Below, piece after piece: positions 43,237 to 52,741 of a stretch of DNA of 64,000 nucleotides. Below the pieces are notes generated by a model. It ran no database searches, was not told the DNA's origin, and saw only the letters and a list, made by a program, of their open reading frames with translations. The translations under genes and the position numbers were made by a program. Location of the stretch: contig CAMWJS010000001.1 in NCBI GenBank assembly GCA_947174635.1, forward strand, positions 81,103 through 145,102. Direction: 5' to 3'. The stretch's first letter is position 1, and each line of letters starts with the position of its first letter. The stretch comes from an uncultured Muribaculaceae bacterium (GTDB lineage: Bacteria; Bacteroidota; Bacteroidia; Bacteroidales; Muribaculaceae).

Positions 43237-44534
43237 TTACGCAGTTCTTTCGGGCAGAATTCCACCGATGGTGTGTCGATGGCTTCCTGCATGTATTTCT
43301 TTACATCGTTCCAGCGGTAGAACGGGAATATGTCGCTCGGCATGTCGATGGCGGTCTCCTGCTCGTTCATCATGAACTTTACGATGACATCGCCCTGCTT
43401 GTCGCGGAAGAATACCATCTGCATGTTTGATGCCATCGGCGAAATGTTGTAGGATTGCCATACATTGGCAATATCGTCAAGATCTTTGGAGTATCCGTGG
43501 CAGTCAGTGAAACGCATAAGGGCGGCGAGCGGCACTATGTTTCCGTCGTGACCGAAACGCAGTGTGGCGCCATGCTTTCCGTTGTCGACATAGTCGTTGG
43601 CTGTGTCGAGGATGTTGCGCATCAGGTTTTTCGCATTGTCCACATTAAGCCCGTCGCTGTCGGGGTAGCTTGAATTCTTGATATAGAACGATGCGTTGAC
43701 CACATCCCAGAGGTCGTAAAGTTCTTCCGGTGTGAACAGACTGAGGAAATCGGCTTCTGTCTCCATGTTCTGCATGTCGACGGCTATCCAGTAGAGTCCC
43801 CACAGGAGTTTGTCAGTGAAGACATTTTCCAATACGTAGCGGTTGTCGTTGAAGAGTGTCGACATCACGCGGTCGGGGTTTACTTTTGACTTGCTCCAAT
43901 TTTCATACTCCGGTTTCCACGGCCGACGTCCTTTGTTGTCGTTGAAATCCCACGACGGCGGCTCGCTGTGACACAGGTAATTCATGTTGCGGGCGTTCGA
44001 CTCTTTGGGTATCACCAGCGAGGGGTCGAGTTCCTTGAGCCCTTCGATGAAGTTGAACATCGAGTGGGCGCAACGCATCACTTGGGTTGATGCTGCGGTG
44101 TATTCTCCTCCTTTGGCGAATGCCTGGGGGTAAGCCTTGTACATGCGCTGGGCGATGTCGTGATGCTGGCGCGCGCCAAGAGGCGTGAGTTCGCCGCCGC
44201 GTCCGTAGGCTTCTTCCCATACGAGGAGCAGACTGTCGTAGGCCTCTTCGCCTTTCGAGGTGAGTTTGCCCGCGTCGTGAGCTTTGCGCATCACATCGAT
44301 TACGTCGGAGTAGTCTTTGTCAGAGATGAGATAGCGCGACCCGTGGCGGCCGTAATGGCTGATATAGAAAGGGGTGTATCCTTTGGGCGCGGGAGTGTTG
44401 TTGCTCTCGGTCACAGGATATGCGTAGTACACTCCACCCGCTTTGGCCGGGGTGTCGGCAACTTCTTGACGGGCTTTTTGTGAGTATCCCGTAATGCAAG
44501 TCAAGGCAAAAAGCCCGATCAATAGTTGTTTCAT
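43233..44534 (-). CDS. Histidine acid phosphatase, paralogue 2
   Basis: 433 residues, signal peptide MKQLLIGLFALTCITGYSQ. Catalytic motif YGRHGSRYL with His64; the proton-donor region is FGHDGNIVPL (His329, Asp330), where paralogue 1 has HAE. The HD variant is that of histidine acid phosphatases in the AppA/MINPP clan. Likely periplasmic or surface dephosphorylation of inositol or sugar phosphates; substrate unknown. Followed with a 4-bp overlap by the small lipoprotein gene. Confidence 0.86.
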   Translation of the reverse strand: MKQLLIGLFALTCITGYSQKARQEVADTPAKAGGVYYAYPVTESNNTPAPKGYTPFYISHYGRHGSRYLISDKDYSDVIDVMRKAHDAGKLTSKGEEAYDSLLLVWEEAYGRGGELTPLGARQHHDIAQRMYKAYPQAFAKGGEYTAASTQVMRCAHSMFNFIEGLKELDPSLVIPKESNARNMNYLCHSEPPSWDFNDNKGRRPWKPEYENWSKSKVNPDRVMSTLFNDNRYVLENVFTDKLLWGLYWIAVDMQNMETEADFLSLFTPEELYDLWDVVNASFYIKNSSYPDSDGLNVDNAKNLMRNILDTANDYVDNGKHGATLRFGHDGNIVPLAALMRFTDCHGYSKDLDDIANVWQSYNISPMASNMQMVFFRDKQGDVIVKFMMNEQETAIDMPSDIFPFYRWNDVKKYMQEAIDTPSVEFCPKELRK

Positions 44535-44568
44535 CTCGTCGAGTATTGTTGTTAAGGTATTTTACGGA

Positions 44569-45612
44569 TTACATGATGCCGCGTTCGCGCAGCTTTTTCT
44601 GCCATGCCCAGGCCGAGCGCATGGTGTCGTCGATGGGTGTTTCGGCTTTCCATCCGAGCACGTTGTTGGCATAGGAGGGGTCGGCCCATACTTTTTCGAT
44701 ATCGCCGGCACGGCGTCCGACTACTTTGTAAGGCACTTTCACTCCGGTGGAGCGTTCGAACGAATCGAGGAGTTCTTTCACGGAAAGCCCCACACCTGTG
44801 CCGAGGTTGAAGATTTCGATTTTGGCGTCGCTCTTGTCGGTGAGCATGCGTTCTACGGCTATCACATGGGCTTTAGCGAGGTCCACCACATTGATGAAGT
44901 CGCGAATGCAGTATCCGTCGGGGGTGTTGTAGTCGTCGCCGAATACGCTGAGCTCCTTGCGTATGCCGATTGCGGTCTGGGTGACGTATGGGATGAGGTT
45001 CTGGGGTACGCCGTTGGGCAGTTCGCCGATTTCGGCCGAGGGGTGTGCGCCGACGGGGTTGAAGTAGCGCAGGATGACGCTTTTGAACGGAGCGCCTGCA
45101 TTGATTACGTCGGTGATTATTTCTTCCGATATCTGTTTTGTATTGCCGTAAGGTGAGGTGGCTTTTTTAATGGGCGACTGTTCGGTGACGGGGTTGATGT
45201 CGGGCTCGCCGTAGACGGTGCATGATGAGGAGAACACGATGCCTTTGACATTGTTGGGTGCCATAAGCTCGAGGAGGTTCATCAGTGTGTTGAGGTTGTT
45301 GCGGTAGTAGAGTATCGGTTTCTGCATTGATTCGCCTACTGCTTTCGATGCGGCGAAGTTGATGATGCCGCGGATATCGGGATAGTCGGCGAAGAGTTTT
45401 GTCAGTGCGGCGATGTCGGTGCATGAAGCCTCCACGAAGTCAGGGCGGATGCCGGTGATGCGTTCTATTCCGTCGAGTACGTCTATGTTGGAGTTGGATA
45501 GGTCGTCGATTATTACAACAGGATATCCGGCCTGTTGAAGTTCTACCACGGTGTGTGAGCCGATGTAGCCGGTTCCTCCGGTCACGAGGATGCGTTCTTT
45601 TTTGGTTGACAT
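44569..45612 (-). CDS. galE: UDP-glucose 4-epimerase (GalE)
   Basis: 347 residues, extended SDR fold. VTGGTGYIGSHTVVELQ is the NAD-binding GxxGxxG; FSSSCTVYG gives the catalytic Ser/Thr; SPYGNTKQISEEI gives Tyr and Lys; RYFNPVGAHPSAEIGE is the substrate loop. Interconverts UDP-glucose and UDP-galactose for surface glycans or the Leloir pathway. Own promoter; 34 bp after it comes the phosphatase gene. Confidence 0.95.
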   Translation of the reverse strand: MSTKKERILVTGGTGYIGSHTVVELQQAGYPVVIIDDLSNSNIDVLDGIERITGIRPDFVEASCTDIAALTKLFADYPDIRGIINFAASKAVGESMQKPILYYRNNLNTLMNLLELMAPNNVKGIVFSSSCTVYGEPDINPVTEQSPIKKATSPYGNTKQISEEIITDVINAGAPFKSVILRYFNPVGAHPSAEIGELPNGVPQNLIPYVTQTAIGIRKELSVFGDDYNTPDGYCIRDFINVVDLAKAHVIAVERMLTDKSDAKIEIFNLGTGVGLSVKELLDSFERSTGVKVPYKVVGRRAGDIEKVWADPSYANNVLGWKAETPIDDTMRSAWAWQKKLRERGIM

Positions 45613-45651
45613 AAAAATTAGAAATTGTTATTAGGTTAGATTTTAATGGTA

Positions 45652-45682
45652 CAAATGTAGTTATATTTAAATTATTTGCCAA
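45652..45682 (-). promoter_or_regulatory. Promoter of galE
   Basis: On the minus strand: TTG (45680-45682), 20-bp spacer, TACATTTG (45652-45659). The -33 element lies inside the last codons of the upstream U32 gene. Confidence 0.65.
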
Positions 45683-47546
45683 GATAATTTACTTTCATCT
45701 TGCAGTTTTTGCAGTCGAAATTCAAGTTCATTTCAAAGCCTTGTCCTTTGAGTGTCAGCGGTTCGGGGAGTAGGGCGTTTCCATTCTCTTTCAGGCATGC
45801 TCCGAGTTCGCGGCGCAGGCAGTAGCGGGTCTCCATGAGTGTGAGCGGTGCGCTTCCGGCAGGCTTTTTAAGTTCGATGGCCGGTTCGATGGAGGTGACG
45901 CCGCATTCACGGTAAAATCGGCGGGCGAGTCGGTTGGCTACATTGCTGCGGTGGGTCAGATGAGCCCCTTCCGGCGGCAACGGTTTCGGTGCGGCCTGCG
46001 ACGGTTTTAATATCTGACGCCGGGCGGCGAGTGTGGCGGTCAGTGCGTCGGCGAGCCGTCGCCTCATGTCCGACAGCTGCGATGCGGGGATAAACTCGTC
46101 GCCGAGGCTGTCGCTGTAACCGGCGACAGTGAAAACCGTGCCGCCCCATTTCGAGAGCTGGCGCCGGCGGTGTTCCATCGGATTGTTCTGCGCCTTTACG
46201 ATGGGCTGCTGCGCTGTGATTACCGTTGTGCCCGCGCCTTCGACGGTGCCGGAAAGCGCTATCGTGTCGTCGCCATGTCGTGTAATGGAGAGGACGACAG
46301 GTATCTCTCTTTTGGCGGAAGGACGCAAGAGCATCTCTCCGCGTTCTTTGTCGAATGAACGGTAAAGTTTTGTTCCGGCCGGAAGTTTTGTCCTTTCGGC
46401 CGGGAATATCATACGGCCGGCTGCGCGGTTTGCACGAAATCCGCCGGAAGCTCCGTCGGGAGTGATATATGAAAGTCCGTCGCCGTTGACAAGCGGTGCG
46501 GTCAGTGTGGCTTCGATTGCGTCGGCAGTCGTCCGGTTCACTTTCCCGACATATTCGCCAAGAGATTTGGGCGAGTCGAGAGAGGCGATTGATCCGGCTG
46601 CGCGAGCACGGCCGGCAGTGTCGGCATGCAGGAAATAGTCGGTGTAACCGCGGTTGAACGATTTCTCCAGGTCGGGTGTGAATGTGGCCTTGACAATGCC
46701 GCGTGATGCCCGGCAATAACGGTCGGGATTGGCTTCGATAAGCAGGTCGAGGGCGTTTCGGTAGGCCAGCGTGACCTCTTTGACGTAAGAGGCGCCTTTT
46801 AACCGCCCTTCAATCTTGAATGAAGAGATGCCCGCATCGGCCATTTCACCGAGATATGCGAGCCGGTTCATGTCGCGCAGCGACAGGTAATGCTTCTTGC
46901 CGACGATATTGCCTTTGCCGTCGACGAGCGTATAGGCCAGGCGGCACATCTGCGCGCAGTTGCCGCGGTTGGCGCTACGCCCTGTCAGCACCTGGCTCGC
47001 GCGGCAGTCGCCGCTGTAGCTCACGCACAGTGCGCCATGCACGAAGGCTTCGAGCGGCACTTCGGTGGCGGCATTGATTTCACGGATAGTATCGATGCCG
47101 GTCTCGCGGGCTATGACTATCTGCGACATGCCGCAATCCTGAAGCCAGCGTGCTTTTGCCGCATCGCGTGTGTCGCACTGGGTGCTCGCGTGCAGCTGTA
47201 TCGGTGGCCGGCGCATTTCCAGAATGCCCATGTCCTGTACAATCAGTGCGTCCACACCGGCTCCGTAAAGCTCCCATAGCATTTTCTCCACGTCGTCAAG
47301 TTCATTGTCGTAGATGATGGTGTTGACGGTGACATAGATTTTTACACCAAACGGTGCGGCAAACTCCACAAGGTCCCGAATATCCTCGATGGAATTGCCG
47401 GCCTTGGCACGTGCTCCGTGGCTTGGCGCGCCTATGTATACTGCGTCGGCTCCGTGAAGTATCGCCTCGCGTGCTATATCCGTGTTGCGTGCCGGAGCAA
47501 GAAGTTCCAGCGGACGCGGCTGCTGTGTCATTGCTGTTGCCGGCAT
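45672..47546 (-). CDS. Peptidase U32 family protein, RlhA-like
   Basis: 624 residues. The TIM-barrel start (LELLAPARNTDIAREAILHGADAVYIG) and the U32 signature EAFVHGALCVSYSGDC plus GRSANRGNCAQMCR give a four-Cys cluster-binding set; a DUF3656-type C-terminal part follows (about 370-600). This long form resembles E. coli RlhA (YdcP), which makes 5-hydroxycytidine 2501 in 23S rRNA, more than a protease. The C-terminal Cys pair CKNCKMK is an added feature. Starts 3 bp after metA. Confidence 0.82.
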   Translation of the reverse strand: MPATAMTQQPRPLELLAPARNTDIAREAILHGADAVYIGAPSHGARAKAGNSIEDIRDLVEFAAPFGVKIYVTVNTIIYDNELDDVEKMLWELYGAGVDALIVQDMGILEMRRPPIQLHASTQCDTRDAAKARWLQDCGMSQIVIARETGIDTIREINAATEVPLEAFVHGALCVSYSGDCRASQVLTGRSANRGNCAQMCRLAYTLVDGKGNIVGKKHYLSLRDMNRLAYLGEMADAGISSFKIEGRLKGASYVKEVTLAYRNALDLLIEANPDRYCRASRGIVKATFTPDLEKSFNRGYTDYFLHADTAGRARAAGSIASLDSPKSLGEYVGKVNRTTADAIEATLTAPLVNGDGLSYITPDGASGGFRANRAAGRMIFPAERTKLPAGTKLYRSFDKERGEMLLRPSAKREIPVVLSITRHGDDTIALSGTVEGAGTTVITAQQPIVKAQNNPMEHRRRQLSKWGGTVFTVAGYSDSLGDEFIPASQLSDMRRRLADALTATLAARRQILKPSQAAPKPLPPEGAHLTHRSNVANRLARRFYRECGVTSIEPAIELKKPAGSAPLTLMETRYCLRRELGACLKENGNALLPEPLTLKGQGFEMNLNFDCKNCKMKVNYLGK

Positions 47547-47549
47547 AGG

Positions 47550-48476
47550 TTATCTCATTAATGCAAGGTCGGAGAGATTGAACGGGGTCTGCTGATAGAC
47601 ATAGTAGTTGAGCCAGTTGGAAAACAGCAGATTGGCGTGGCTGCGCCATTTTACTGCCGGTGCGTTGGCAGGATTGTCGTCGGGGTAGTAGTTGCAAGGA
47701 ATCTTCGGATTGATGCCCTTGTCAAGGTCGCGGCGATACTCGAAGTCGAGTGTCATCGGCGAGTATTCCGAGTGTCCGGTGATGAAAAATTCGCGACCGT
47801 CACGTCCCATGACTATATAGACGCCGCTCTCGGGGCTGTCGGCCAGTATCTCAAGCCCTTTTCGGGCGGTGATGTCGGCGGGGTTGACAGTGGCATAGCG
47901 GCTGTGGGGCACATGGAACGTGTCGTCAAAACCACGCAGCAGCTGGTTGAGAGGGTCGAGGCAGCGGTGATGGAACACACCTGATATTTTCTCATCGAGC
48001 ATCACTTTGTCGATGCCGTAGAAATGATACATGGCTGCGAATGCCGCCCAGCATATATATAATGTGGAAGTGGCATGCGTGCGCGCCCAGTCGAAAATCT
48101 CGGTCAGGCGCTGCCAGTAGTCGACATCTTCAAACCGCATGCGTTCAACAGGCGCTCCGGTCACGATGAACCCGTCGTAATAGTTATGCTCGATTTCATC
48201 GAATGTCTTGTAGAATGTCGCGATATGCTCCTCGGGAGTGTTGCGTGAATCGTGGGCGCCGGTATCGACGAGGTCAAGCTCAATCTGCAGCGGTGTGTTG
48301 GAGAGAAGACGCAGCAGGTCGGTCTCCGCCATGATTTTCAACGGCATGAGGTTGAGCACGGCTATACGCAGCGGACGTATGTCCTGTGACGATGCGCGTC
48401 GTTCGCCCATCACAAATATATTTTCTTTTTTCAATTGCTCCACCGCAGGGAGCGATTCATCTACTTTTACCGGCAT
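47550..48476 (-). CDS. metA: Homoserine O-acyltransferase MetA (acetyl-CoA type predicted)
   Basis: 308 residues. Catalytic Cys142 (YICWAAFAAMY), His235 and Glu237 (TGHSEYS) occupy the positions known from MetA. Residue 111 is Glu in VTGAPVE; in Bacillus MetA Glu111 favours acetyl-CoA, whereas the E. coli enzyme has Gly there (TGAPLG) and uses succinyl-CoA. So this is probably homoserine O-acetyltransferase of methionine synthesis despite common succinyltransferase labels. The U32 gene follows after 3 bp. Confidence 0.94.
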   Translation of the reverse strand: MPVKVDESLPAVEQLKKENIFVMGERRASSQDIRPLRIAVLNLMPLKIMAETDLLRLLSNTPLQIELDLVDTGAHDSRNTPEEHIATFYKTFDEIEHNYYDGFIVTGAPVERMRFEDVDYWQRLTEIFDWARTHATSTLYICWAAFAAMYHFYGIDKVMLDEKISGVFHHRCLDPLNQLLRGFDDTFHVPHSRYATVNPADITARKGLEILADSPESGVYIVMGRDGREFFITGHSEYSPMTLDFEYRRDLDKGINPKIPCNYYPDDNPANAPAVKWRSHANLLFSNWLNYYVYQQTPFNLSDLALMR

Positions 48477-48532
48477 TTATTTTGCTGTTGTATTTATTGG
48501 TAAATATTCTGAAAAATATGCGTTTGTTGCCG

Positions 48533-49354
48533 TCATGTCAGGCTGATGCTGTCGAGCATGGCGTAGGCTTCGTCGCGTCCGGCGTTGATGAGCGCGGGGA
48601 CGTGTACGTCGCTGTTTACGGCGAGGCGCGTTCCGGCGGCGACAAGTTTTTTCCATTTATCGGTGTGGGGGAACATGCGGTTGTGCTGGTGCCATGCCTT
48701 GGTGTTGATTTCGACAACTACGCCGGCGTCGGTCACACGGTGTATGAGGTCGTCGAGCAATGACTGGTACCACTGTTCGCTTTCGATGCCGGGCTGGAAG
48801 TAACCGGCATTGCAGCCGACCTTGTCGAGATGACCTATGATGTCGAACCCTCCTGCTTCCACCATTTTGCATGACTGCTGATAGAATGTCTCCACTACGT
48901 AGCGTATGTCGTTGTGGAAATATTTGTCCATCTTTTTACGGAAGTTCTCGAAGTTGCCGTCAATGTCGACATATTCCCCCGACTGGCACGGTATGAAGTG
49001 CACCGAACCGATGGAGTAGTCAAGGCCGAGCGATGCGAAGTAGTCGTGAGCGGGTCCCCATTCGTCGCCAAGATAGTCGATCTCCATCGAGCGGTAAAAT
49101 TTCACACTGTCGCCGTATTGCCGGCTTATACGGCGGAACTCTTCGTCATATCTGGCTACATTGTCGCGAACCATGTTGCAGGGCGACGGTATGGTGATGG
49201 GGGAGTGGGGCGAGAATCCGTAATGGGTGAAACCCTCTTCGACTGCTTTGCGGGCAAACGCCTCCATTGTGGCCCGTCCGTCGCAAAACTCAGTGTGCGC
49301 ATGAAGTGTGTAGCGGCGGCTTTCTCCGATTTCTGCAATTATCTTCTCTATCAT
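48533..49354 (-). CDS. PHP-domain histidinol-phosphatase (HisJ-like)
   Basis: 273 residues. Metal-binding motifs of the PHP domain: LHAHTEFCDG near the start, FSPHSPI, SMEIDYLGDE, SIGSVHF, DIIGHLDKVG and NSDVHVP. Closest in layout to HisK/HisJ histidinol-phosphatase, which removes phosphate in histidine synthesis; other PHP phosphoesterase roles are possible since no other his gene is nearby. It overlaps the upstream TPR/PD40 gene by 4 bp. Confidence 0.85.
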   Translation of the reverse strand: MIEKIIAEIGESRRYTLHAHTEFCDGRATMEAFARKAVEEGFTHYGFSPHSPITIPSPCNMVRDNVARYDEEFRRISRQYGDSVKFYRSMEIDYLGDEWGPAHDYFASLGLDYSIGSVHFIPCQSGEYVDIDGNFENFRKKMDKYFHNDIRYVVETFYQQSCKMVEAGGFDIIGHLDKVGCNAGYFQPGIESEQWYQSLLDDLIHRVTDAGVVVEINTKAWHQHNRMFPHTDKWKKLVAAGTRLAVNSDVHVPALINAGRDEAYAMLDSISLT

Positions 49355-50799
49355 TTTACGTTGCCTCCCGTTTCTGCTCTGATTACATCGTTGGCCACCC
49401 GCTTTAGCTGGGCTTCCGCCTGAGTTATGTCAGCTTCCATTGTCAGTATCTCGGGTCCGACTCCGGTTTTGCCGTTGCCATATTCTATTCTGAGTGCGGC
49501 GAGACGCTCTTTTGCCTTGTCGGTGGCTTTTTTAAGGTCGACATATTGCGCCATCAGGTCGGCCGCATGCTGTGATGTGAATTGCTTGTAGCGTGTCAGC
49601 ACTCGGCCGTCGGGGAGCGACAGCTCGAATTGTCGGGCGCGTTTCTTTACGTTTTCATTCACATTGTCGAGAGCCTGGTGTATCTTGCTGAAATCGGCAT
49701 TCTCGGGCCATGTGTCGCGGATTGAGCGAAGGCTGGCACGGCGGGCGAGTGTCGGGTCGTCAAGGTCGACATTGACGCGGCTCTGCGAAGGTATGAAAAG
49801 ATATATCGTGATTTTATCGCCGAGGCGGTTGCGGTCGGAAGCCCAGAAGCCTACTCCTGTCAGCTCGTCGATTGCGAGCATGTAGTCATCGTATGGCGAA
49901 TTGTAGGGCATGCCGATGTTCTGTGGCTGGAGGAAGCCGGTGCCGTTGTTGCGCGACACGAAGATGTCGAGTCCTCCGAGCGACTCTTCATTGTCCGATG
50001 CGAAGTACAGTGTCACCCCGTCAGGCATCAGGAAAGGGTAGTTGGCGTCGCTTCCCTGTCCGAGATGGTCGCCTACGCTCTCAGGCTTTTCCCAGGTGTT
50101 GTCGGCAAGGCGGTGCATCGACTGCAGGGTGAATATGCTCTCGTCGTTTTGTATGCCCCAAAGCATTTCGCGTCCGTCCTCGGTGCAGTATACTACCGTG
50201 GGGTCGGAGTAGTCGGTATCCTCGGGCAGTATGTCGGGATAATTGAGCGAGCCTGCTTCGGGCGACAGGCGGTAGGCATCAAGAAAGGCGTCTTTGTCGA
50301 CTGTGATGGAATCGAACACTACGATTTTCTCGACGCGGTCGAGCATGGAGCGTGTGCGTATAAGTTGAGATGCGATGTCACCGGAGTTGTCGGCCAGTTT
50401 TTTGCGCTTGTTCTTTGTGATGTAGGCTTTGTAGTCGTCAATGTTGTTTTCGGCATCGTCGACACGATATTCCCTGACGGCTATTTCTGCAAGTTCGAGC
50501 AGGGCATCGTTTGAGCCTTTGCGGTGAGCGTTTTCAAAAGCTTCGATTGCGCCGGCATCGTCGTTGCCGGCCACAAGGCATTTGCCTCTGAGGTAGTCGA
50601 GCTGTGCGTTCTTGGGCTGTACGGCGGCTGCTGAGTCGAGGGCTTCGGTAGCCTCGTCGAGAGCACCGCGACGTATCATCCGTTCGATTTCCTCCATCGA
50701 CTTGCCCCCTTTGGCCGCTGTCTTTGGCGCCGCGTCGGCGGCCAGTCCGGCAACTCCGGTCAGAGCTATGGCGGTTATATATTTATAAATAGATTTCAT
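49351..50799 (-). CDS. Secreted TPR and PD40 beta-propeller-like protein
   Basis: 482 residues from ATG 50799, which begins the signal peptide (MKSIYKYITAIALTGVAG). TPR-like helices at about 30-120 are followed by PD40/WD40-like segments (YPFLMPDGVTLYFASDNEESLGGLDIFVS, about 240-270) and a coiled-coil tail (415-480). The layout resembles the N-terminal part of Bacteroidota OmpA/TPR/PD40 proteins (PorE-like) but lacks the OmpA peptidoglycan-binding domain. Periplasmic location likely; possible link to type IX secretion is only by resemblance. Confidence 0.72.
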   Translation of the reverse strand: MKSIYKYITAIALTGVAGLAADAAPKTAAKGGKSMEEIERMIRRGALDEATEALDSAAAVQPKNAQLDYLRGKCLVAGNDDAGAIEAFENAHRKGSNDALLELAEIAVREYRVDDAENNIDDYKAYITKNKRKKLADNSGDIASQLIRTRSMLDRVEKIVVFDSITVDKDAFLDAYRLSPEAGSLNYPDILPEDTDYSDPTVVYCTEDGREMLWGIQNDESIFTLQSMHRLADNTWEKPESVGDHLGQGSDANYPFLMPDGVTLYFASDNEESLGGLDIFVSRNNGTGFLQPQNIGMPYNSPYDDYMLAIDELTGVGFWASDRNRLGDKITIYLFIPSQSRVNVDLDDPTLARRASLRSIRDTWPENADFSKIHQALDNVNENVKKRARQFELSLPDGRVLTRYKQFTSQHAADLMAQYVDLKKATDKAKERLAALRIEYGNGKTGVGPEILTMEADITQAEAQLKRVANDVIRAETGGNVK

Positions 50800-50846
50800 C
50801 TGTTGGAAATGGTTGATTTCTATCAGCATTGTTTCGTTTCAAATTA

Positions 50847-50877
50847 CAAAGATATGAAAATCCCGCCACACTGCCAA
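50847..50877 (-). promoter_or_regulatory. Promoter of the TPR/PD40-HisJ genes
   Basis: On the minus strand: TTG (50875-50877), 20-bp spacer, TATCTTTG (50847-50854), 48 bp before the chosen ATG. Confidence 0.7.
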
Positions 50878-51062
50878 CATGCCACTCTCGGCTATTAACA
50901 GTTTTTATATAGGAATTTCTTATGAAATTTTCGTGTCGGAATGATATATGCAAAGGGTCTGCGCCTTGGGCGTTGAAAGCGCATGGCACTCTCTGTGGTA
51001 TAAATTGGCTAATTTATACTATAGATTAGTTGTCATTATGCGGGAAATCGTTGAAAAATGAT

Positions 51063-51070
51063 TAACTTTG
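51063..51070 (+). promoter_or_regulatory. -7 element of guaA
   Basis: TAACTTTG 26 bp before the guaA ATG. No TTG at the usual 17-23 bp spacing was found, so the promoter may depend on an activator or a weak -33. No purine riboswitch fold was recognised in the leader. Confidence 0.5.
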
Positions 51071-51095
51071 CGGTAAATTTTTCAACTACACATTA

Positions 51096-52619
51096 ATGCA
51101 GGAAAAAATTATTATTCTCGATTTCGGTTCGCAGACCACGCAGCTTATCGGCCGCCGTGTGCGCGAACTCAACATGTACTGCGAGATTGTCCCCTACAAC
51201 AAGTTTCCGCATGACGACCCTTCGGTGATCGGTGTGATACTCTCCGGTTCGCCTTTCTCGGTCTATGATGAGAAGGCGTTCAAAACCGATTTGTCGAAAA
51301 TCCGCGGTCGTCTGCCCATTCTCGGCATCTGCTACGGCGCCCAGTTTATCGCCTATACCAACGGCGGTAACGTGGAGCCGGCGCCTTCGCGCGAGTACGG
51401 CAGGGCAATCCTCGCAAAAGTCGACGAATGCTCGCCTCTTATGAAAGGCATCGAGGCGGGGTCGACAGTGTGGATGAGTCATGGTGACACCATCACCTCG
51501 CTTCCGGCAGGGTTTACTCCTATCGCGTCGACCGACAAAGTCGCTATCGCGGCATATCAGTCAGACAGCGAGCCGATGTGGGGCGTGCAGTTCCACCCCG
51601 AGGTGTATCACTCGCAGGACGGTACAAAACTCCTGAAAAACTTCGTTGTCGACATCTGCGGCGGCAAGCAGGACTGGAGCGCGGCTTCGTTTATCGAATC
51701 GACCGTCAAGGAACTTCGCCAGCAACTCGGCGACGACAAAGTGGTGCTCGGACTCAGCGGCGGCGTTGACTCGTCGGTGGCCGCAGTGCTTCTCAACAAG
51801 GCCATCGGCAGCAACCTTACCTGTATCTTCGTTGACCACGGCATGCTTCGCAAGAATGAATTCGTGGATGTGCTCAACGATTACAAATGTCTCGGTCTCA
51901 ATGTCATCGGAGTCGATGCTTCGGAGAAATTCTTCAGCGAGCTTGCAGGTGTCACCGAGCCTGAACGCAAGCGTAAAATCATAGGCAAGGGCTTCATTGA
52001 TGTGTTTGATGAGGAAGCTCATAAGATTAAAGATGTCAAATGGCTCGCTCAGGGCACTATATATCCTGACTGCATCGAGAGTCTGTCGATTACAGGCACG
52101 ACAATCAAGAGTCATCACAACGTGGGAGGCCTTCCCGAAAAGATGAACCTCAAGCTGTGCGAACCGCTCCGTCTGCTTTTCAAGGACGAAGTCCGTGCGG
52201 TTGGCCGCGAACTCGGCATGCCCGACCATCTGATCAAGCGCCATCCCTTCCCCGGGCCCGGTCTGGCGGTGCGTATACTTGGCGATATCACCCCCGAAAA
52301 GGTGGCAGTGCTCCAGGAAGCCGATCATATCTTCATCCAGGGTCTGCGCGACTGGGGTCTTTACGACAAAGTATGGCAGGCGGGCGTAATCCTGCTCCCC
52401 GTACAGAGCGTGGGCGTGATGGGCGACGAACGCACATACGAACGTGCCGTAGCGCTCCGTGCCGTGACCTCGACCGATGCCATGACAGCCGACTGGGCGC
52501 ATCTTCCCTACGATTTCATGGCCAAAGTCTCCAACGACATCATCAACCATGTCCGCGGCGTAAACCGCGTATGCTACGACATTTCGTCAAAGCCACCGGC
52601 CACAATCGAGTGGGAATAA
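51096..52619 (+). CDS. guaA: GMP synthase (glutamine-hydrolysing)
   Basis: 507 residues, XMP to GMP. Glutaminase domain 1-190 with Cys79 ([10 protein letters not shown]) and the His-Glu of [12 protein letters not shown]-pyrophosphatase P-loop [13 protein letters not shown] at about 217-229; C-terminal dimer domain ending PPATIEWE. All blocks are intact. The last 15 bp of the gene recur 537 bp downstream (53141-53158). Confidence 0.97.
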   Translation: MQEKIIILDFGSQTTQLIGRRVRELNMYCEIVPYNKFPHDDPSVIGVILSGSPFSVYDEKAFKTDLSKIRGRLPILGICYGAQFIAYTNGGNVEPAPSREYGRAILAKVDECSPLMKGIEAGSTVWMSHGDTITSLPAGFTPIASTDKVAIAAYQSDSEPMWGVQFHPEVYHSQDGTKLLKNFVVDICGGKQDWSAASFIESTVKELRQQLGDDKVVLGLSGGVDSSVAAVLLNKAIGSNLTCIFVDHGMLRKNEFVDVLNDYKCLGLNVIGVDASEKFFSELAGVTEPERKRKIIGKGFIDVFDEEAHKIKDVKWLAQGTIYPDCIESLSITGTTIKSHHNVGGLPEKMNLKLCEPLRLLFKDEVRAVGRELGMPDHLIKRHPFPGPGLAVRILGDITPEKVAVLQEADHIFIQGLRDWGLYDKVWQAGVILLPVQSVGVMGDERTYERAVALRAVTSTDAMTADWAHLPYDFMAKVSNDIINHVRGVNRVCYDISSKPPATIEWE

Positions 52620-52710
52620 CCCATACCCCTTGGTATCCCACTGAACTATAGCCAATTGAGGCTCATCGGAGCAATCCACACGGATTGACACCAACTACTT
52701 ACAACAAATC
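52604..52710 (+). repeat. Direct repeat, copy 1: guaA 3' end and flank
   Basis: Two matching blocks: AATCGAGTGGGAATAACC (52604-52621, the guaA last codons and stop) and 52647-52710, starting TATAGCCAATTG and ending AACAAATC. Copy 2 at 53141-53246 has the first block identical and the second at 60 of 64 positions; the 25 bp between blocks differ. Confidence 0.85.
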
Positions 52711-52741
52711 CACGGTTAACTCGCTGAGTCAGCCGTGGATT
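52707..52741 (+). terminator. Probable guaA terminator hairpin
   Basis: Stem AATCCACGG / CCGTGGATT with a 17-nt loop, starting 88 bp after the guaA stop; the following sequence is moderately T-rich. Confidence 0.5.

Noticed and set aside
51000..51095. Purine riboswitch upstream of guaA
   Set aside because: The 96 bp before the gene are AT-rich, with no recognisable three-way junction or conserved purine-aptamer loops.
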